Part shown: positions 1 through 11,375 of the stretch, piece after piece
Position numbering within the stretch: the stretch's first letter is position 1
Layout of the letters: each line of letters begins with the position of its first letter
From: Blasia pusilla
Lineage: Eukaryota; Marchantiophyta; Marchantiopsida; Blasiales
DNA: 64,000 nucleotides
Direction of reading: 5' to 3'
Assembly: GCA_050084515.1 (NCBI GenBank)
Contig: CM114271.1
Span: 25,110,001-25,174,000, forward strand
Program-made: the position numbers and the translations under genes
Notes under the pieces: model-generated
Told to the model about the DNA's origin: nothing
The model's input: the letters and a program-made list of their open reading frames with translations, nothing else
Database searches by the model: none

Positions 1-546
<546 letters not shown>

Positions 547-745
547 ACTCACCGGGGTGTCAGATCAACAATGTGTATCAGGTTTCAAAGCAATGCCGTG
601 TTTGCACTAGAGTTAGCACCCTCGTATCCGAGCCTTCCTTCGTCAAAAAAATATTACCAATCTCCCAAAAACGCACCATATCATACTTTCTCCCCTAAAC
701 AAGCCTCCTTCCCCCTCGCATTGCCCGCCTCATCATCTTTCAACT

Positions 746-925
746 TCCTTCCTCAATCGTCTCGCCCAGGAGCTTGCAAACGCTGGGAACCTCAATCGTC
801 TCGCCCAGTTAGGGTGAAGAGCTTGCAAACGCTGGAATGTGCAAAGCCTTCAAAACCTCGCCTTGTTAGTAGGGTGCAGGAGCTTGCAAACGCGGGAATG
901 TGCAAAGCCTTCAAAACCGAATCGC
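746..925. repeat. Degenerate short tandem repeat
   Basis: Variants of a unit containing AGCTTGCAAACGC, preceded by TCGTCTCGCCCAG and followed by GTGCAAAGCCTTCAAAACC, occur three times in about 180 bp. No coding role is apparent. The rest of 546-1329 shows no gene. Confidence 0.6.
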
Positions 926-1329
926 ATCGCACCGAAAAAACAGAGCCAAAGCCTAGGTCCTTGCCACGACACACTCAACATGTCAAATAAGCCTACAACC
1001 CACCTTGATTGCCACGTTGGCATAAAAAAAAATGTGATACTCTAGGTGCCCATTCACATGGTGCTAAATTTTGTCCATTCTTTTAGCATCCATAAAAATT
1101 TGGTGGAGAGATGACCTAAAAATGTTGACCACATTGAGTTGGTTATAATTCCAAGTAGTAAATACCTACCCGTTTGCTTTGCTACATTAAGCATATGAAA
1201 AAAATTTACACAAAATCCAAACATGCGCATGCCCGTGATATAAGTAAGAAGGCCCAAATAAGTCTTGAAGATTAGAGGGATGGAGGTCACATCAAAAGAA
1301 AAACCCCGCAAGAAATCTCACTCGAGAAA

Positions 1330-2900
1330 AATGGAAGGAGCACTAGGAACATTACTTGTAAGTTACTCCTCTTCCACTTTCTTGTTCATTTGATGGTCCT
1401 TATCCTCCAAAACAAGCCCATAAATCATGAAACTTGATCACACCATGCCCTTCACGTTAGGACCCAAGGGGGAAAAAAAATAAAACCCCAAATGCTTCTT
1501 GGGGTTTGGGAGTTAAAAATCAAAACCCTTAGCTCAGGTCTTCATTTTTAATGCAGCATGGAGAATTCTATATAAGATCTACACCGTCCAAGTTCAAGAG
1601 GGGCATGACCATCCACAAATTTCCAGGTTTAAGCTCCATCCAACGGTGGCATCAAATGATGAGTGGCAACAAAGGTGAAAAATGGAAGGAGGACTAGGAA
1701 AAAGACTTGTAAGTCACTCCTCTTCCACTTTCTCCTTCATTTGATGTTCCTTCTCCTCCAAAACAAGCCCATAAATCATGAAACTTGATCACACCATGCC
1801 CTTCATGGTCAGGGCCCCAAGGAAAAAAATAAAACCCCCTCAACCAAGAGTCGAAAAAAAAAGAAACGGTTCCTAGATAGCCACCCAACCCCACGAACAC
1901 GAAGGGAAGAAGAAAAACTTCAAATGATCACTCACACATTGAATAAAAAATCGTAATCCCTAAATAAGGACTTTGATTTTTTGTACTAGCATAGAAGGCT
2001 ATGGGATAGATCCGAACCGTTGCAATTGTGGAGGCATTAAATAACAAGGCATGTGCCAACTTTCAAGACCATCCAATGGTTGGAAGAAGAGTCAACACCA
2101 TAATAACATGAAATTGCAACAAGGATTCGAAACAATCCTACTCAATGCCCTCTTCCCCCATCATGACAGTTCTTTTTCGACCCTTGCCCCTCAACGAGGG
2201 TTCCAAAAACCAAGGAAATTTTCCTACACCTAAATCCCAACCCCATGAACACAAGGCAAAAGAAAAAACTTCAAATGACCACTCACACATTGAATTAAAA
2301 ATCGTAAACCCTAAATAAGGACTTTGATTTTTGGTACTAGCATGGAAGTTTAAGGGACACATCTGAACCATTGAGCGTGTGGAAGAATTTAATGGCAAGG
2401 CTTGTGCCAAGTTTCACCACCATCCAATGGTTGGAAGAAGAGTAAACACTATAATAACATGAAATTGCAACAAGGACTTGAGACAATTCTACTCAATGCC
2501 ATCATCCACTTGCATGACACCTCTTTTTCTACCCTCCCCCCTCAACCAGGAGTCGAAAAAAAAAGAAAAGGTTCCTAGATAGCCACCCCAACCCCACGAA
2601 CACAGGGAAGAAGAAAAAACTTCAAATGATCACTCACACATTGAATAAAAAATCGTAATCCCTAAATAAGGACTTTGATTTTTGGTACTAGCATAGAGGG
2701 CTATGGGATAGATCCGAACCGTTGCAATTGTGGAGGCATTAAATAACAAGGCATGTGCCAACTTTCAAGACCATCCAATGGTTGGAAGAAGAGTCAACAC
2801 CATAATAACATGAAATTGCAACAAGGATTGAAACAATCCTACTTAATGCCCTCCTCCCCATCATGACACCTCTTTTTCGACCCTCCCACCTCAACGAGGG
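1330..2900. repeat. Tandem array with ~350-bp unit, about 4.5 copies
   Basis: The motif CCTCAAC followed by an A-rich run starts units near 1837, 2190 and 2540, and the array ends near 2889, giving spacings of 350-353 bp. The stretch 1330-1487 repeats at 1680-1837, a 351-bp offset, so a more diverged unit precedes these. Each unit contains ACTTTGATTTTTGGTACTAG or a close variant and a CATCCAATGGTTGGAAGAAG block. There is no long conserved frame, so this is a non-coding minisatellite-like array, probably internal to the CACTA-like element. Confidence 0.85.
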
Positions 2901-2989
2901 GTCCAGAATGAGAGAATTAATGCAAAGTCTTGTGCTTACTTTTATCACCATTTTATGGTTGGATGAAAATATATCTCCATGTTAACATG

Positions 2990-3269
2990 AAAATGACACA
3001 AGGACTCTGAATAATCCTACTCAAAATGGGAGCATGAAATCATTTAAACATATGAGTCGTTCTTTATGACTCATCTTTACTAGGCGAGTGAAACAAGTCT
3101 GACTCGTAGTGACTAGTGGGTATTGAAAACTTCTTTAGTCATAAGGAGATGACTCAATGAGTTGTACGACCCTAAATTTTATGACTAAACCATTTAAGTA
3201 CTAATTTGAGTCATTCTTTTGGTGAGTCATTTAAAGTCTAGTCATAAAAACCACCCATTTCTTCTAGTG
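2990..3269 (+). mobile_element. Right end of a CACTA-like DNA transposon
   Basis: The stretch is dense in ATGACT/AGTCAT motifs in both orientations and ends in TTTCTTCTAGTG. The reverse complement of that end begins CACTAGAAGAAA, the typical terminal inverted repeat of plant CACTA elements. The copy at 8368 reads straight through the same point (GTATACTGCCGAGG) without the element, so it is an empty site. TAT at 3270-3272 fits one half of a 3-bp target duplication. The left end was not found and may lie before base 1. Confidence 0.75.
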
Positions 3270-4490
3270 TATACTGCCGAGGAAGGTGGTGGGACTCGAG
3301 ATAGGTTACATGGGACCGTTATGGTGTACCTAGGGGGGGGCCAAGGCTCTCGAATTCGCCCAACATTTTCGATCCCTGTCTACAATCGGCCAGAGGAGCC
3401 ACTTGAATCCCAAGACATTCCTTTGGTACTGTCACCGAGGAGAGTTAGGAGTAAATTTGTAGATAACGAGGCTGAAGAAATCATAGACTAGGTGAAATGT
3501 ATATTTCCGAGGTTCCTTCGGAGGTAATAAAAATGAGATTTTTTCAACCCATAATGGTTTGTAAAAGTTTGCTGGAATATGTTTTTGGACTTGTGGATTG
3601 TGTTCTTTTAGCTACTCAGAATTACAATTCTGCAACCCGTATGATTCCGACGGGTTGCAACTTTTGCTTTATTCGCAACTTTTTAACATTTCAGGCAACC
3701 TGTCGGATTCGGCAGTTGATCGCTTGAGTGATCGGACTCTATCCTGTGAGACCAACCGACGCATTGTGGCGGGCTTCTTGACTTTTGCCGTTCCCTTCAT
3801 TCGTCCAACCAGTTCTAGGCTTGTTTTCTTGTCTAAGATGTGCAGGATTCCTACTACCTGTCGGATTGCCATTTCGGATTCCCAACCCGTTAGATCGTCG
3901 TGGGTTCAGGGTGGAAGAAAATCACTTCTAAAAATCTTTTCCTTTCTTATGGTGAGCTTTCTTACTGGTTGGGAGGGGTGCAGCTTCTCAGTTTCTCAGC
4001 CTTAGGATCTGATTTGTTCACATTTCAGAAAGTTGGTCTTGAGCAGACACCATTCATAACCGACAGAAAGTTGGTTATGGGGCAATTTAGGGGAGGCCAT
4101 GATGCAAGCAACAATCCTTGCAAAAAGAGAGGTTCCCATCCGGGTGGTCCTCCAACAAAAATACCAAGGGCACTGCTTTTTGTTGACAGAGACAGGGAAT
4201 GTTAAGAAACTTAGGCTCACATGGAGAGTGATGGAAAAATGTTTAGGGTGGTCTTATGATAACTCATTTTTTCTCGCCCCCAGGAAAGAGGAGGTTTTTT
4301 TAGGGCCAAATGTGGACCACTAAATACTCTCTTCTAAAGATTTCCTGAATTTTAAAGCAAAAAAAATTTTCAAATATGTCAAAAAGTTTTGAAGAGAGGA
4401 GGCGGATTTGGCCTTTTTTTTTAAGAGAGACTCTCCTCTCTTCCTCTCTTCCTCTCCTCTCTTACTCTCTCTTGTCAGAATACCAGCCCC
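3270..4490 (+). pseudogene. Methyltransferase-family tail, copy A (C-terminal exon and 3' tail)
   Basis: This 1.2-kb stretch is a near-identical direct repeat of 8368-9597. Its first part encodes a C-terminal segment containing PTFSIPVYNRPEEP and FVDNEAEEIID followed by TAG at 3489-3491. The same C terminus is encoded at 8301-8588 and, on the minus strand, at 10472-10620. The remainder looks like 3' untranslated tail with degenerate 27-bp palindromes near 3632 and 3692, ending in a CT-rich tract at 4430-4475. The 5' part of this copy is missing because the CACTA-like element sits at its left edge. The function of the C-terminal segment is unknown. Confidence 0.7.
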
Positions 4491-4538
4491 CCACGGGTTG
4501 CTTTGGGGAAAAAACCTTCTAAACCTGCAGTCACTCGA

Positions 4539-4747
4539 GCAACTCGTCGGAGTCCGACGGGTTGCATTCTTAAAAGAACACCCTCACAAGGCGGCCTATC
4601 GAGCAACCCGTCGGACTCCGACAGTTTGCTTACCAGGCATTAGCAAATCTGAATGCAATCCGTCGGACTCCGACGGGTTGCATCATTAAGCTCGTTGCTA
4701 GAATCCGACCTTGAGCTGTGACGACCCGTCAGAGTCCGACGGGTTGC
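4539..4747. repeat. Cluster of four 27-bp palindromes
   Basis: Copies lie at 4539-4565, 4603-4629, 4655-4681 and 4721-4747. The consensus left arm is GCAACCCGTCGGA, followed after one base by its reverse complement. The cluster corresponds to the intron before the exon block at 4783; the equivalent intron on the minus strand (13424-14310) holds about ten copies. Confidence 0.85.
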
Positions 4748-4782
4748 AAAAACCCATGTAATTTCCTGACGAGTTGAGTTTG

Positions 4783-6809
4783 GATGTGCAAGATTGTATC
4801 CGAGGGGAATGTCGCCCACCACTGGATCCAGGACTGCGATCGGGTGAGAAAGGTGCTTACGACGCACCCGGGAGAGTACAGGGGGTTCTTGGGCGATGCC
4901 CTCGTCAATCAGATGCTTGCAAAGGATGCTCAGATTAAGAAGAAAACTTGGGCAAACAAGTTTATTTCTCAAGATGCAGCCGTAACCATCCTTTGCTGGT
5001 CAAAGATTTAGGCCCAAGAAAAGCGCCGCACTAGAGCCGAGCGGAGGGAGAAGGTATCTGCGCCTCGAGCGCAAAATTCATCAAGCCGCAGATTCGCTGC
5101 AACGAAATACACGGCGAGCAAGATGCAGCGATACATCAACATTCTCAACCCGAACTTCGTCCGGAGTTCTACAAGGAGTCAAGGCTATTATCAAGCACCA
5201 AATGAAGAGGGATGAAGATCCGCATGGTCGGATTGGGAGAAAGTGTCGCGATCGCGTGCACGGGTTTGCGTTGTCCGGGATAAGCGAAGTTCAGGAGGAT
5301 ACGATCGATGAAAATCAGTCTCGAGGGCTCGAGGAGGCCAGAAGAGGGCGCACACCATCCTCCGGTGTGTCCGATCCGGTGATCTTGCATTGGCTACGCG
5401 AATGGTCATTCTGGGACGCGTTGCTGGTAATCGGGAAGTCCGTGCTGGACGGTCTGCAAGCGGAGCTCAGAAGATTGGAGCCCATTCCGCCGGAAGCAAA
5501 CCTTGAAAGTTCTGGAGATTATGAGGTTTGGCTGGACGACATCCGGGACAAGCCAACAAAAAACCCAGGATTCAAGACCATGTTCAAGGTTTGCGTCCTC
5601 CCTCAGACAGAGCTTGACAAAGAAGTAGAGGGGAACAAACGGGATCAAGCGAAGAAGAAGCGAGATCTACAAGAGCAGACGGCCGATAATGTTCGATTAA
5701 AAGCTGACCAACGGATGGTCTTCACGTACCTCGTCCAGTGTAAGAACGCAGGTATGTGGGGAAAATTACCGGTAGCCTTGAAGTTGTGGGCTTCGCCGCC
5801 GGATGCAGAGACATTCTCCATGTACGACGTGGAGATGGGGCAGCACATGTCCGATTGGGAGGTGGAGAATTGCCCCATTTGGCTCGACTTCAACGACCCT
5901 GAAGACATCACGGATAAGGACTTACGAGTGCTTCATGATGCAGTGGCCTCAGGACAAGACGACATCCCCAATTTCGTCCAGCCTGAAGACTTCTTCGGAG
6001 GAGATGTAGAAGAGCAAGCCCACGAGACAGCTGAGTTGGGTTCCAAGGTCTGGACAGCCAAAGACAAATCCATAGCGGGTCTCAAAGGCACGGCGAGGGG
6101 AGGGAAAAATTCAGAGGCCGAGTCTTCCCAAAGAGAGGCTGAAGATTCAAAGCCAGAGGCAGAATCGTCCAGACGAGCGGGGAGAGAGGGTCGGACCAGG
6201 TCCTCGGCGAAAAAAACGCCACTAGAATCTGAGGTCATAGAAACCCCGACAAGCCATCCCCAGACTAGGGAGAAGCGGAAGCGAGAGGTGCCCGAGTTGT
6301 CCCAAGGAGAATACAACCCATCGTCCTTGGGAAGACACAGACAAAAAATGACCCGGACAAGCGTCCTCTTTCAGTTCACTCCTTTACTGGATGAGCTGAA
6401 GAGCTTCAGTTCTTAAGCGTCGACACCAGCCATCGAAAAATTGACAACGCTGGGACGGAAGCTCCAACGAAACGAGCATGCTGCCTGGACGGTGAATGGA
6501 GTGGTGGAAGAGGTTGCGGTGGATCTCTTGATCGCCAATCTGCCCTCGGGGTTGCGACTTTGGGGCGAGAATCCGTCGGACGAGGTACTTGAGTGGAATG
6601 TGCCGCTCACTTATGACCAGATTGCACTTTTGTTCTCCTTTGCAGACGACTATCTGAGTGACTGGGGCTGCTTCTTGGTGTTGACTGGAGGGAGCGAGAA
6701 CGAGCTCTTCAACCTCTAGTGCGTCAAGAGGTCGCTAAAGTGGAGGACGTCACAATCGTGGATCATCAAAATCGAGTACCCACTCCGATCCGCGACGAGT
6801 TAGATTCGG
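4783..6809 (+). pseudogene. N4/N6-type MTase family, copy B central exon block with motif IV
   Basis: The block aligns over its full length with 13423-11376 on the minus strand. It begins with CKIVSEGN.. HHWIQDCDRV. The longest open frame (5202-6416, 404 codons) contains WSFWDALLVIGKS, a lysine-rich segment, CPIWLDFNDPEDIT and an Arg/Ser/Glu-rich low-complexity region. A TAA at 6414-6416 interrupts the frame where the other copy has CAA. Beyond it follows VAVDLLIANLPSG and CFLVLTG, which resembles motif IV (D/N-P-P-Y/F class) of amino-methyltransferases and the strand after it; here the motif is degenerate (NLPS). A further TAG precedes the donor site at 6810. It is a broken copy. The methyltransferase reading is an inference from motifs. 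Confidence 0.6.
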
Positions 6810-7311
6810 GTAAGGCTCAATTCCTTTACAATAATTTCAATTATCTTATAATGATGTGTAGAATGAGAGTCAATCTGGGCTTTTTTTGTCGGTGAGCAAT
6901 CCGTTGGAAGGCGACGGGTTGCTGGCTTAGAGCGGGTTGCTGGCTTAGAGCAGCCCATGCTTGGCTGAGAGCAACCCATCGGTTTCCGACGGGTTGCATC
7001 TTTCCCACATACACCCGGAAAACCGCGGTGTTCCTGCAACCCGACGGGTTGCAGGAGGCGACGGGTTGCTCTCAGGCGAGCATGGGCTGCTCTAGGCCAA
7101 CAACCCGTCGCCTTATGAAGGGTTGCATCCAAAAACCAAAATCAACTGGGAAAACCCAAAAGCAACTGCAACCCGTCGGGTTCCGACGGGTTGGTCCGGG
7201 ACAAAACAACCCGTCGGACTCCGATAGGTTGATCCAAAGTCAGTTATTGAAAATCTTCTCAAGGCGACTTCTTTAGTTTTCGACATTGTTTCCAACGTCT
7301 TTGATTCTGAG
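6810..7311 (+). other. Intron carrying palindromic repeats (copy B)
   Basis: A GTAAGG donor follows ..ATTCGG, and ..TTTGATTCTGAG precedes ATGGACCACTC. Both flanks match the exon edges on the minus strand at 11376 and 10761, which supports a real 502-bp intron. It contains palindromes at 6896-6922, 6971-6997, 7036-7052 (a short perfect form), 7100-7126, 7168-7194 and 7207-7233. Confidence 0.75.
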
Positions 7312-7890
7312 ATGGACCACTCCTACGCTCTCGCTTTGTTCGCCCGAGCACAATTTCAGGTGTTCAAGATCCAGGATCCTGTGGATCCATGCTCGATGGG
7401 TACTGACTTAGATAGTTTGTACAATTCCCCGGAATTTACATGCAAGACAAGACCCCACTACGGGAGGAAGGAAAAGTCGCCACCGATGCAACGCTCATCG
7501 AGCTCTGCTCAAGGCCGGGTGACTTGGTGTTCGACTTAGTGGGACTTTCAAAGGGGCAAGTATCAAAGGCGCTGGCAGAGTGGCAGGAACATTCTCGCCT
7601 CGAGGGAAGGCAGAATCGCTTTGACCTTTGCAAGGAGGCAAAGGCGAATACGAAAGGCTCGTTGGGGCATACAACTCTCCACGGCCGAGAGCTCCGGTTC
7701 CGAGCCACCCTTGGTAGTGACTCCATGGTCACTTCCAACGATTCCCAAAATCGGGAGGGCAAGGCCGAAAGTGATTTTGCAAGAGCTCTTGACGATGATG
7801 AGTGAGTTCAAAGAACTCAACGACCAGCTTGACTGCAGCGTTTGGAGTAGGGAGTTTTTGATAATGAGGCAAAAGATTTCATAGAATAGA
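7312..7890 (+). pseudogene. N4/N6-type MTase family, copy B 3' exon with motif I
   Basis: The exon opens with MDHS and FQVFKI..DPVDPCS, shared with 10761-10672 on the minus strand. From 7440 it continues in another phase through LIELCSRPGDLVFD, then VGLSKGQVSKAL and EWQEHSR. This matches the motif I region of beta-class DNA amino-methyltransferases, whose form is roughly 'gDlVlDpFaGsGtT..Aa...gR', with the FxGxG loop degenerated to LVGLSKG (7518-7556). Motif IV preceding motif I is the order of the beta class. The C terminus (EFLI..EAKDFIE) resembles FVDDEAEEIID of copies A and C. Phase changes show it is not intact. DNA methylation activity is inferred, not shown. Confidence 0.55.
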
Positions 7891-8300
7891 TCAAATGTAC
7901 AGATTCCGAGCTTTTTCGGATGATATAAAGCGTAAGATTTTTTCGATCGATGGTGCTTGTAAATGTTTGCTGATCATTTTTCTTTTCGAATGTTCGAATG
8001 TGACTTCTACTTTGCAATCGGATTTCTCCACGGACTTGCAACTTTCACTTTATGACCATTGCAACCCGTCGGATTTCTCCTCCTTGCAACTTTTCGCTTT
8101 TTGACCATCGCACCCTTTTACCACCTCCGGCAACCTGTCTGATTCCGACAGTTGCCCGATCGGACCCTTTCCTGTTGGTCCAACTTAAGAGGTCGTCTGG
8201 CGGGCTTCTTCCTTGGCACCTTCCCCTCAACTCGTAAAGGCGGCGAGGCTTTTTCTTCTCTCAGACGTGTTGGATTCCTTCTACCCAGGCGGTTGCCATA
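7891..8300 (+). other. Tail of copy B with decayed palindromes
   Basis: The sequence resembles the 3' tail of copies A and C. Half-palindromes occur near 8060 and a fuller copy at about 8131-8155. I see no gene. Confidence 0.5.
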
Positions 8301-9597
8301 ATGGTATTACCAGGGGACGGAGCAGATATTGATCTTTGGATGGGTGTCACATTGAGAGCGTACAAGGTATACTGCCGAGGAAGGCGGTGGGACTCGAGAC
8401 AGGTTACATGGGACCGTTATGGTGTACCTAGGGGGGGCCAAGGCTCTCAAATTCGCCCAACATTTTCGATCCCCGTCTACAATCGGCCAGAGGAGCCACT
8501 TGAATCCCATGACATTCCTTTGGTACTATCACCGAGGAGAGTTAGGAGTAAATTTGTAGATGACGAGGCTGAAGAAATCATAGACTAGGTGAAATGTACA
8601 TTTCCGAGGTTCCTTTGGAGGTAATAAAGGACGATATTTTTTCAACCCATAATGGTGTTTGTAAAGTCTTGCTGGAATATGTTTTTGGACTTGTGGATTG
8701 TGTTCTTTTAGCTACTCAGAATTACAATTCTGCAACCCGTAGATTCCGACTTTTTACTTTTTGCCCAGTGCAACTTTTTAACCATTTCCAGGCAACCTGT
8801 CGGATTCCGACAGGTTGAGTGCTTGAGTGATCCAACTCTATCCCGGTGAGACCAACTTCTGACGCATTGTGGCGGGCTTCTTGACTTTTGGCTCGTTCCC
8901 CTTCATTCGTCCAACCAGTTGTAGGCTTCTTTTCTTGTCTAAGATGTGCAGGATTCCTACTACCTGTCGGATTGCCATTTCGGATTCCCAACCCTTTAGA
9001 TCGTCGTGGGTGCAGGGTGGAAGAAAATCACTTCTGAAAATATTTCCTTTCTTATGGTGAGCTTTCTTACGGGTTGGGAGGGGTGCAGCTTCTCGGTTTC
9101 TCAGCATAAGGATCTGATTTGTTCATATTTCAGAAAGTTGGTCTTGAGCAGACACCATTCTTAACCGACATAAAGTTGGTTATGGGGCAATTCAGGGGAG
9201 GCCATGATGCAGGCAACAATCCCTGCAAAAAGAGAGGTACCCATCCGGGTGGTCCTCCAACAAAAATACCAAGGGCACTGCTTTTTGTTGACTGAGACAC
9301 GCAATGTGAAGAAACTTAGGCTCACATGGATAGTGATGGAAAAATGTTTGTAGTGGTCTTATGATGTCTACTTGTTTTTCGCCCCCTGGAAAAAGGAGGT
9401 GTCTTTAGGCCCGAATGTGGACCACTACCTACTCTCTTCTAAAGATTTCATGAATTTGAAAGTAAACAAAAATTTCAAATATGTCAAAAAGTTTTGAAGA
9501 GAGGAGGCGGATTTGGCCCTTTTTTTTGAAGAGAGACTCTCCTCTCTTCCTCTCTTCCTCTCCTCTCTTACTCTCTCCTGCCAGAATACCAGCGCCC
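8301..9597 (+). pseudogene. Methyltransferase-family tail, copy C (uninterrupted C-terminal exon)
   Basis: An open frame of 95 codons (8301-8588) carries GADIDLWMGVTLRAYKVYCR, then PTFSIPVYNRPEEP and FVDDEAEEIID, and ends in TAG. From 8368 on it is a direct repeat of 3270-4490, and it shows the uninterrupted sequence across the CACTA insertion point. The tail includes a palindrome at 8792-8818 and ends in CT-rich sequence near 9590, where identity with copy A stops. That shared edge probably marks the end of the repeat unit. Upstream exons of this copy are absent. Confidence 0.65.
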
Positions 9598-9599
9598 GA

Positions 9600-9770
9600 A
9601 TGGGTGCATTAAGTATACCATGGACTGTTGTGCGTTTGATAACTTGGTTTCATCATTCTCTCACCCATTGAGAAATGTATGCATCAAGAAGAAAATGTGA
9701 TCAGACTGAAATGACAATTGAACCAAAAGGTTGATAGTTGTGAGGAGTAAAGAGGAACTAATGCACCCAT
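9600..9770. mobile_element. Possible MITE with ~14-bp terminal inverted repeats
   Basis: TGGGTGCATTAAGT at the left and ACTAATGCACCCA at the right form near-perfect inverted repeats about 170 bp apart. There is no coding capacity and no clear target duplication, so the call is tentative. Confidence 0.35.
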
Positions 9771-10038
9771 GTCCCTTCATTCAGACCCTAAATGTCGGAA
9801 ACCCATAGGTTGCACCCCTTGCAAGCAAGCACACCACAACAAAAGAATGATCTTGACAAGTGATTCTATTGCGCCCTGCACCCCATGAGAATCCAACATG
9901 AGAATCTGACAAGTAGTAGGAATCCAACACATCTCTCAAATACCGTGTTAGAGAATAACGGTGTGAAGATAATGGGGGAACAAGGAAAAAGTGAAGAAGC
10001 CTGCCATAATGCCTAAAAAGTTGGACTAACAAGAAAAG

Positions 10039-10397
10039 AGTGGGATCACTCAAGCAGCCAACCTGTCGGAATCCGACGGGTTGCCTGAAAGGAGTTAAAA
10101 AATATTGTGACAAGTTGCAACCCGTCGGAATCCGACGGATTGCAAAATAAATAGCCTCGAGTAGATAGACCAACACAATCGACGAGAACGAAAAAAAATT
10201 CAGCAAAATTTTACAAAAAGAGTGGGATCACTCAAGCAGCCAACCTGTTGAAATCTGACAGGTTGCGTGGAAAAAGTTTAAAATATTGTGACAAGTTGCA
10301 AGCCGTCGGAATCCAACTAGTTGCAAAATAAAAAACCTCGAGTAGATAGACCAACACAATCGACAAGAACGAAAAACAATTCAGCAAATGTTTAGAA
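10039..10397. repeat. Tandem duplication (~180-bp unit) containing palindromes
   Basis: The unit starting AGTGGGATCACTCAAGCAGC at 10039 repeats at 10219. The first unit holds two well-kept palindromes (10057-10084 and 10117-10143). In the second unit (about 10238-10266 and 10297-10323) these carry mainly C-to-T and G-to-A changes. It lies in the 3' tail of the minus-strand methyltransferase-family copy. Confidence 0.8.
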
Positions 10398-10471
10398 AAA
10401 CCATCATGGTTCAAAAACTTTTTGTCCTTTATTACATCCGAGGGAAGCTCGGAAATGTACATTTGATCTAG

Positions 10472-10761
10472 ACAATGATTTCTTCAGCCTCGTCATCTAC
10501 AAATTTACTCCTAACTCTCCTAGGTTCCTGTACAAAAGAAATGTCTTGGGATACAAGTGGCTCGTCTGGCCGATTGTAGATGGGGATCGTAAATGTTGGG
10601 GAATCAAGGAAGGTGACTTCTCCCTTCCTCCAATTAAGGGGAGAATTTTAGAGACTATCTAAGCTGTACCCATCGGAGCATGGATCCACTGGATCTGGGA
10701 TCTTGAACACCTGGAAGTTGTGCTCGGGCCTTACAAAGCAATAGACAAATGAGTGGTCCAT
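10472..10761 (-). pseudogene. N4/N6-type MTase family, minus copy: 3' exon
   Basis: The exon begins right after a TTGTTTACAG acceptor with MDHSFVYCF, FQVFKIPDPVDPCSDG and a premature TAA. It resumes with PTFTIPIYNRPDEP and ends ..FVDDEAEEII. Compared with copy B, the motif I block is deleted: the sequence passes from GGGAGAAGTC directly to the C-terminal segment. This copy therefore could not encode a complete methyltransferase even without its stops. Confidence 0.6.
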
Positions 10762-11375
10762 CTGTAAACAAGAAGGTGGAAAATAATGTCAGCAAAAAGA
10801 AAAAGCTAGTAGACGTCGGGATCCGACGGGTTGCTCATTTGGCTAGGCACAGGAGCAAATGCAACATATCTGAGTCTGACAGGTTGCTTTTCAACCTGTC
10901 ATACTAGTCCATAGTGATAACCAACCTGTCCGAACTTGGCCTATAGGCCTGACAAAACAGCAACCTGTCAAAATTCGACGGGTTGGCCATGAGCAACCCG
11001 TCGGAAGCCGACAGGTTGCTCATCTTGTTGGATAGAACCTCCACCTGTTGGAGTCCGATGGTTGGCTTTCAAATTGAATACAATTGTTTAGAGTTGAGAA
11101 CTTCCGAATATGAGAGCCACCCATCGCTTTCAGACGGGTTGCATCACTCTAGAAGCATATGGAAAAGCAGTGCTACTTGCAACCCGATGGGTTCCGACGA
11201 GTTGCAGTCAATTGAGACTTGTTGGTGAATTTGCAACCCGTCGCTTTTAGATGGATTGCAACATCGCAGACACAAGCTGTTGGGATCCAACTGGTTGCAT
11301 GCAGAGATGTAACCCGTCGGAGTCCAACGGGTTGAATTTCTATTCAAACTCAATTCGTTGAAAAAGAGGACTTAC
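10762..11375 (-). other. Intron packed with palindromic repeats (minus copy)
   Basis: The donor GTAAGTCC and acceptor TTGTTTACAG fit plant introns. At least seven 27-bp palindromes lie inside, for example 10808-10834, 10960-10986, 10993-11019, 11115-11141, 11179-11205, 11232-11258 and 11309-11335. The coding sequence on either side has none. Confidence 0.8.

Noticed and set aside
3270-9597. Direct repeats 3270-4490 and 8368-9597 as LTRs of a 3.9-kb element
   Set aside because: They carry a C-terminal exon and tail of the methyltransferase family, lack TG..CA ends, and the sequence between is another copy of the same gene family. Serial duplication fits better.
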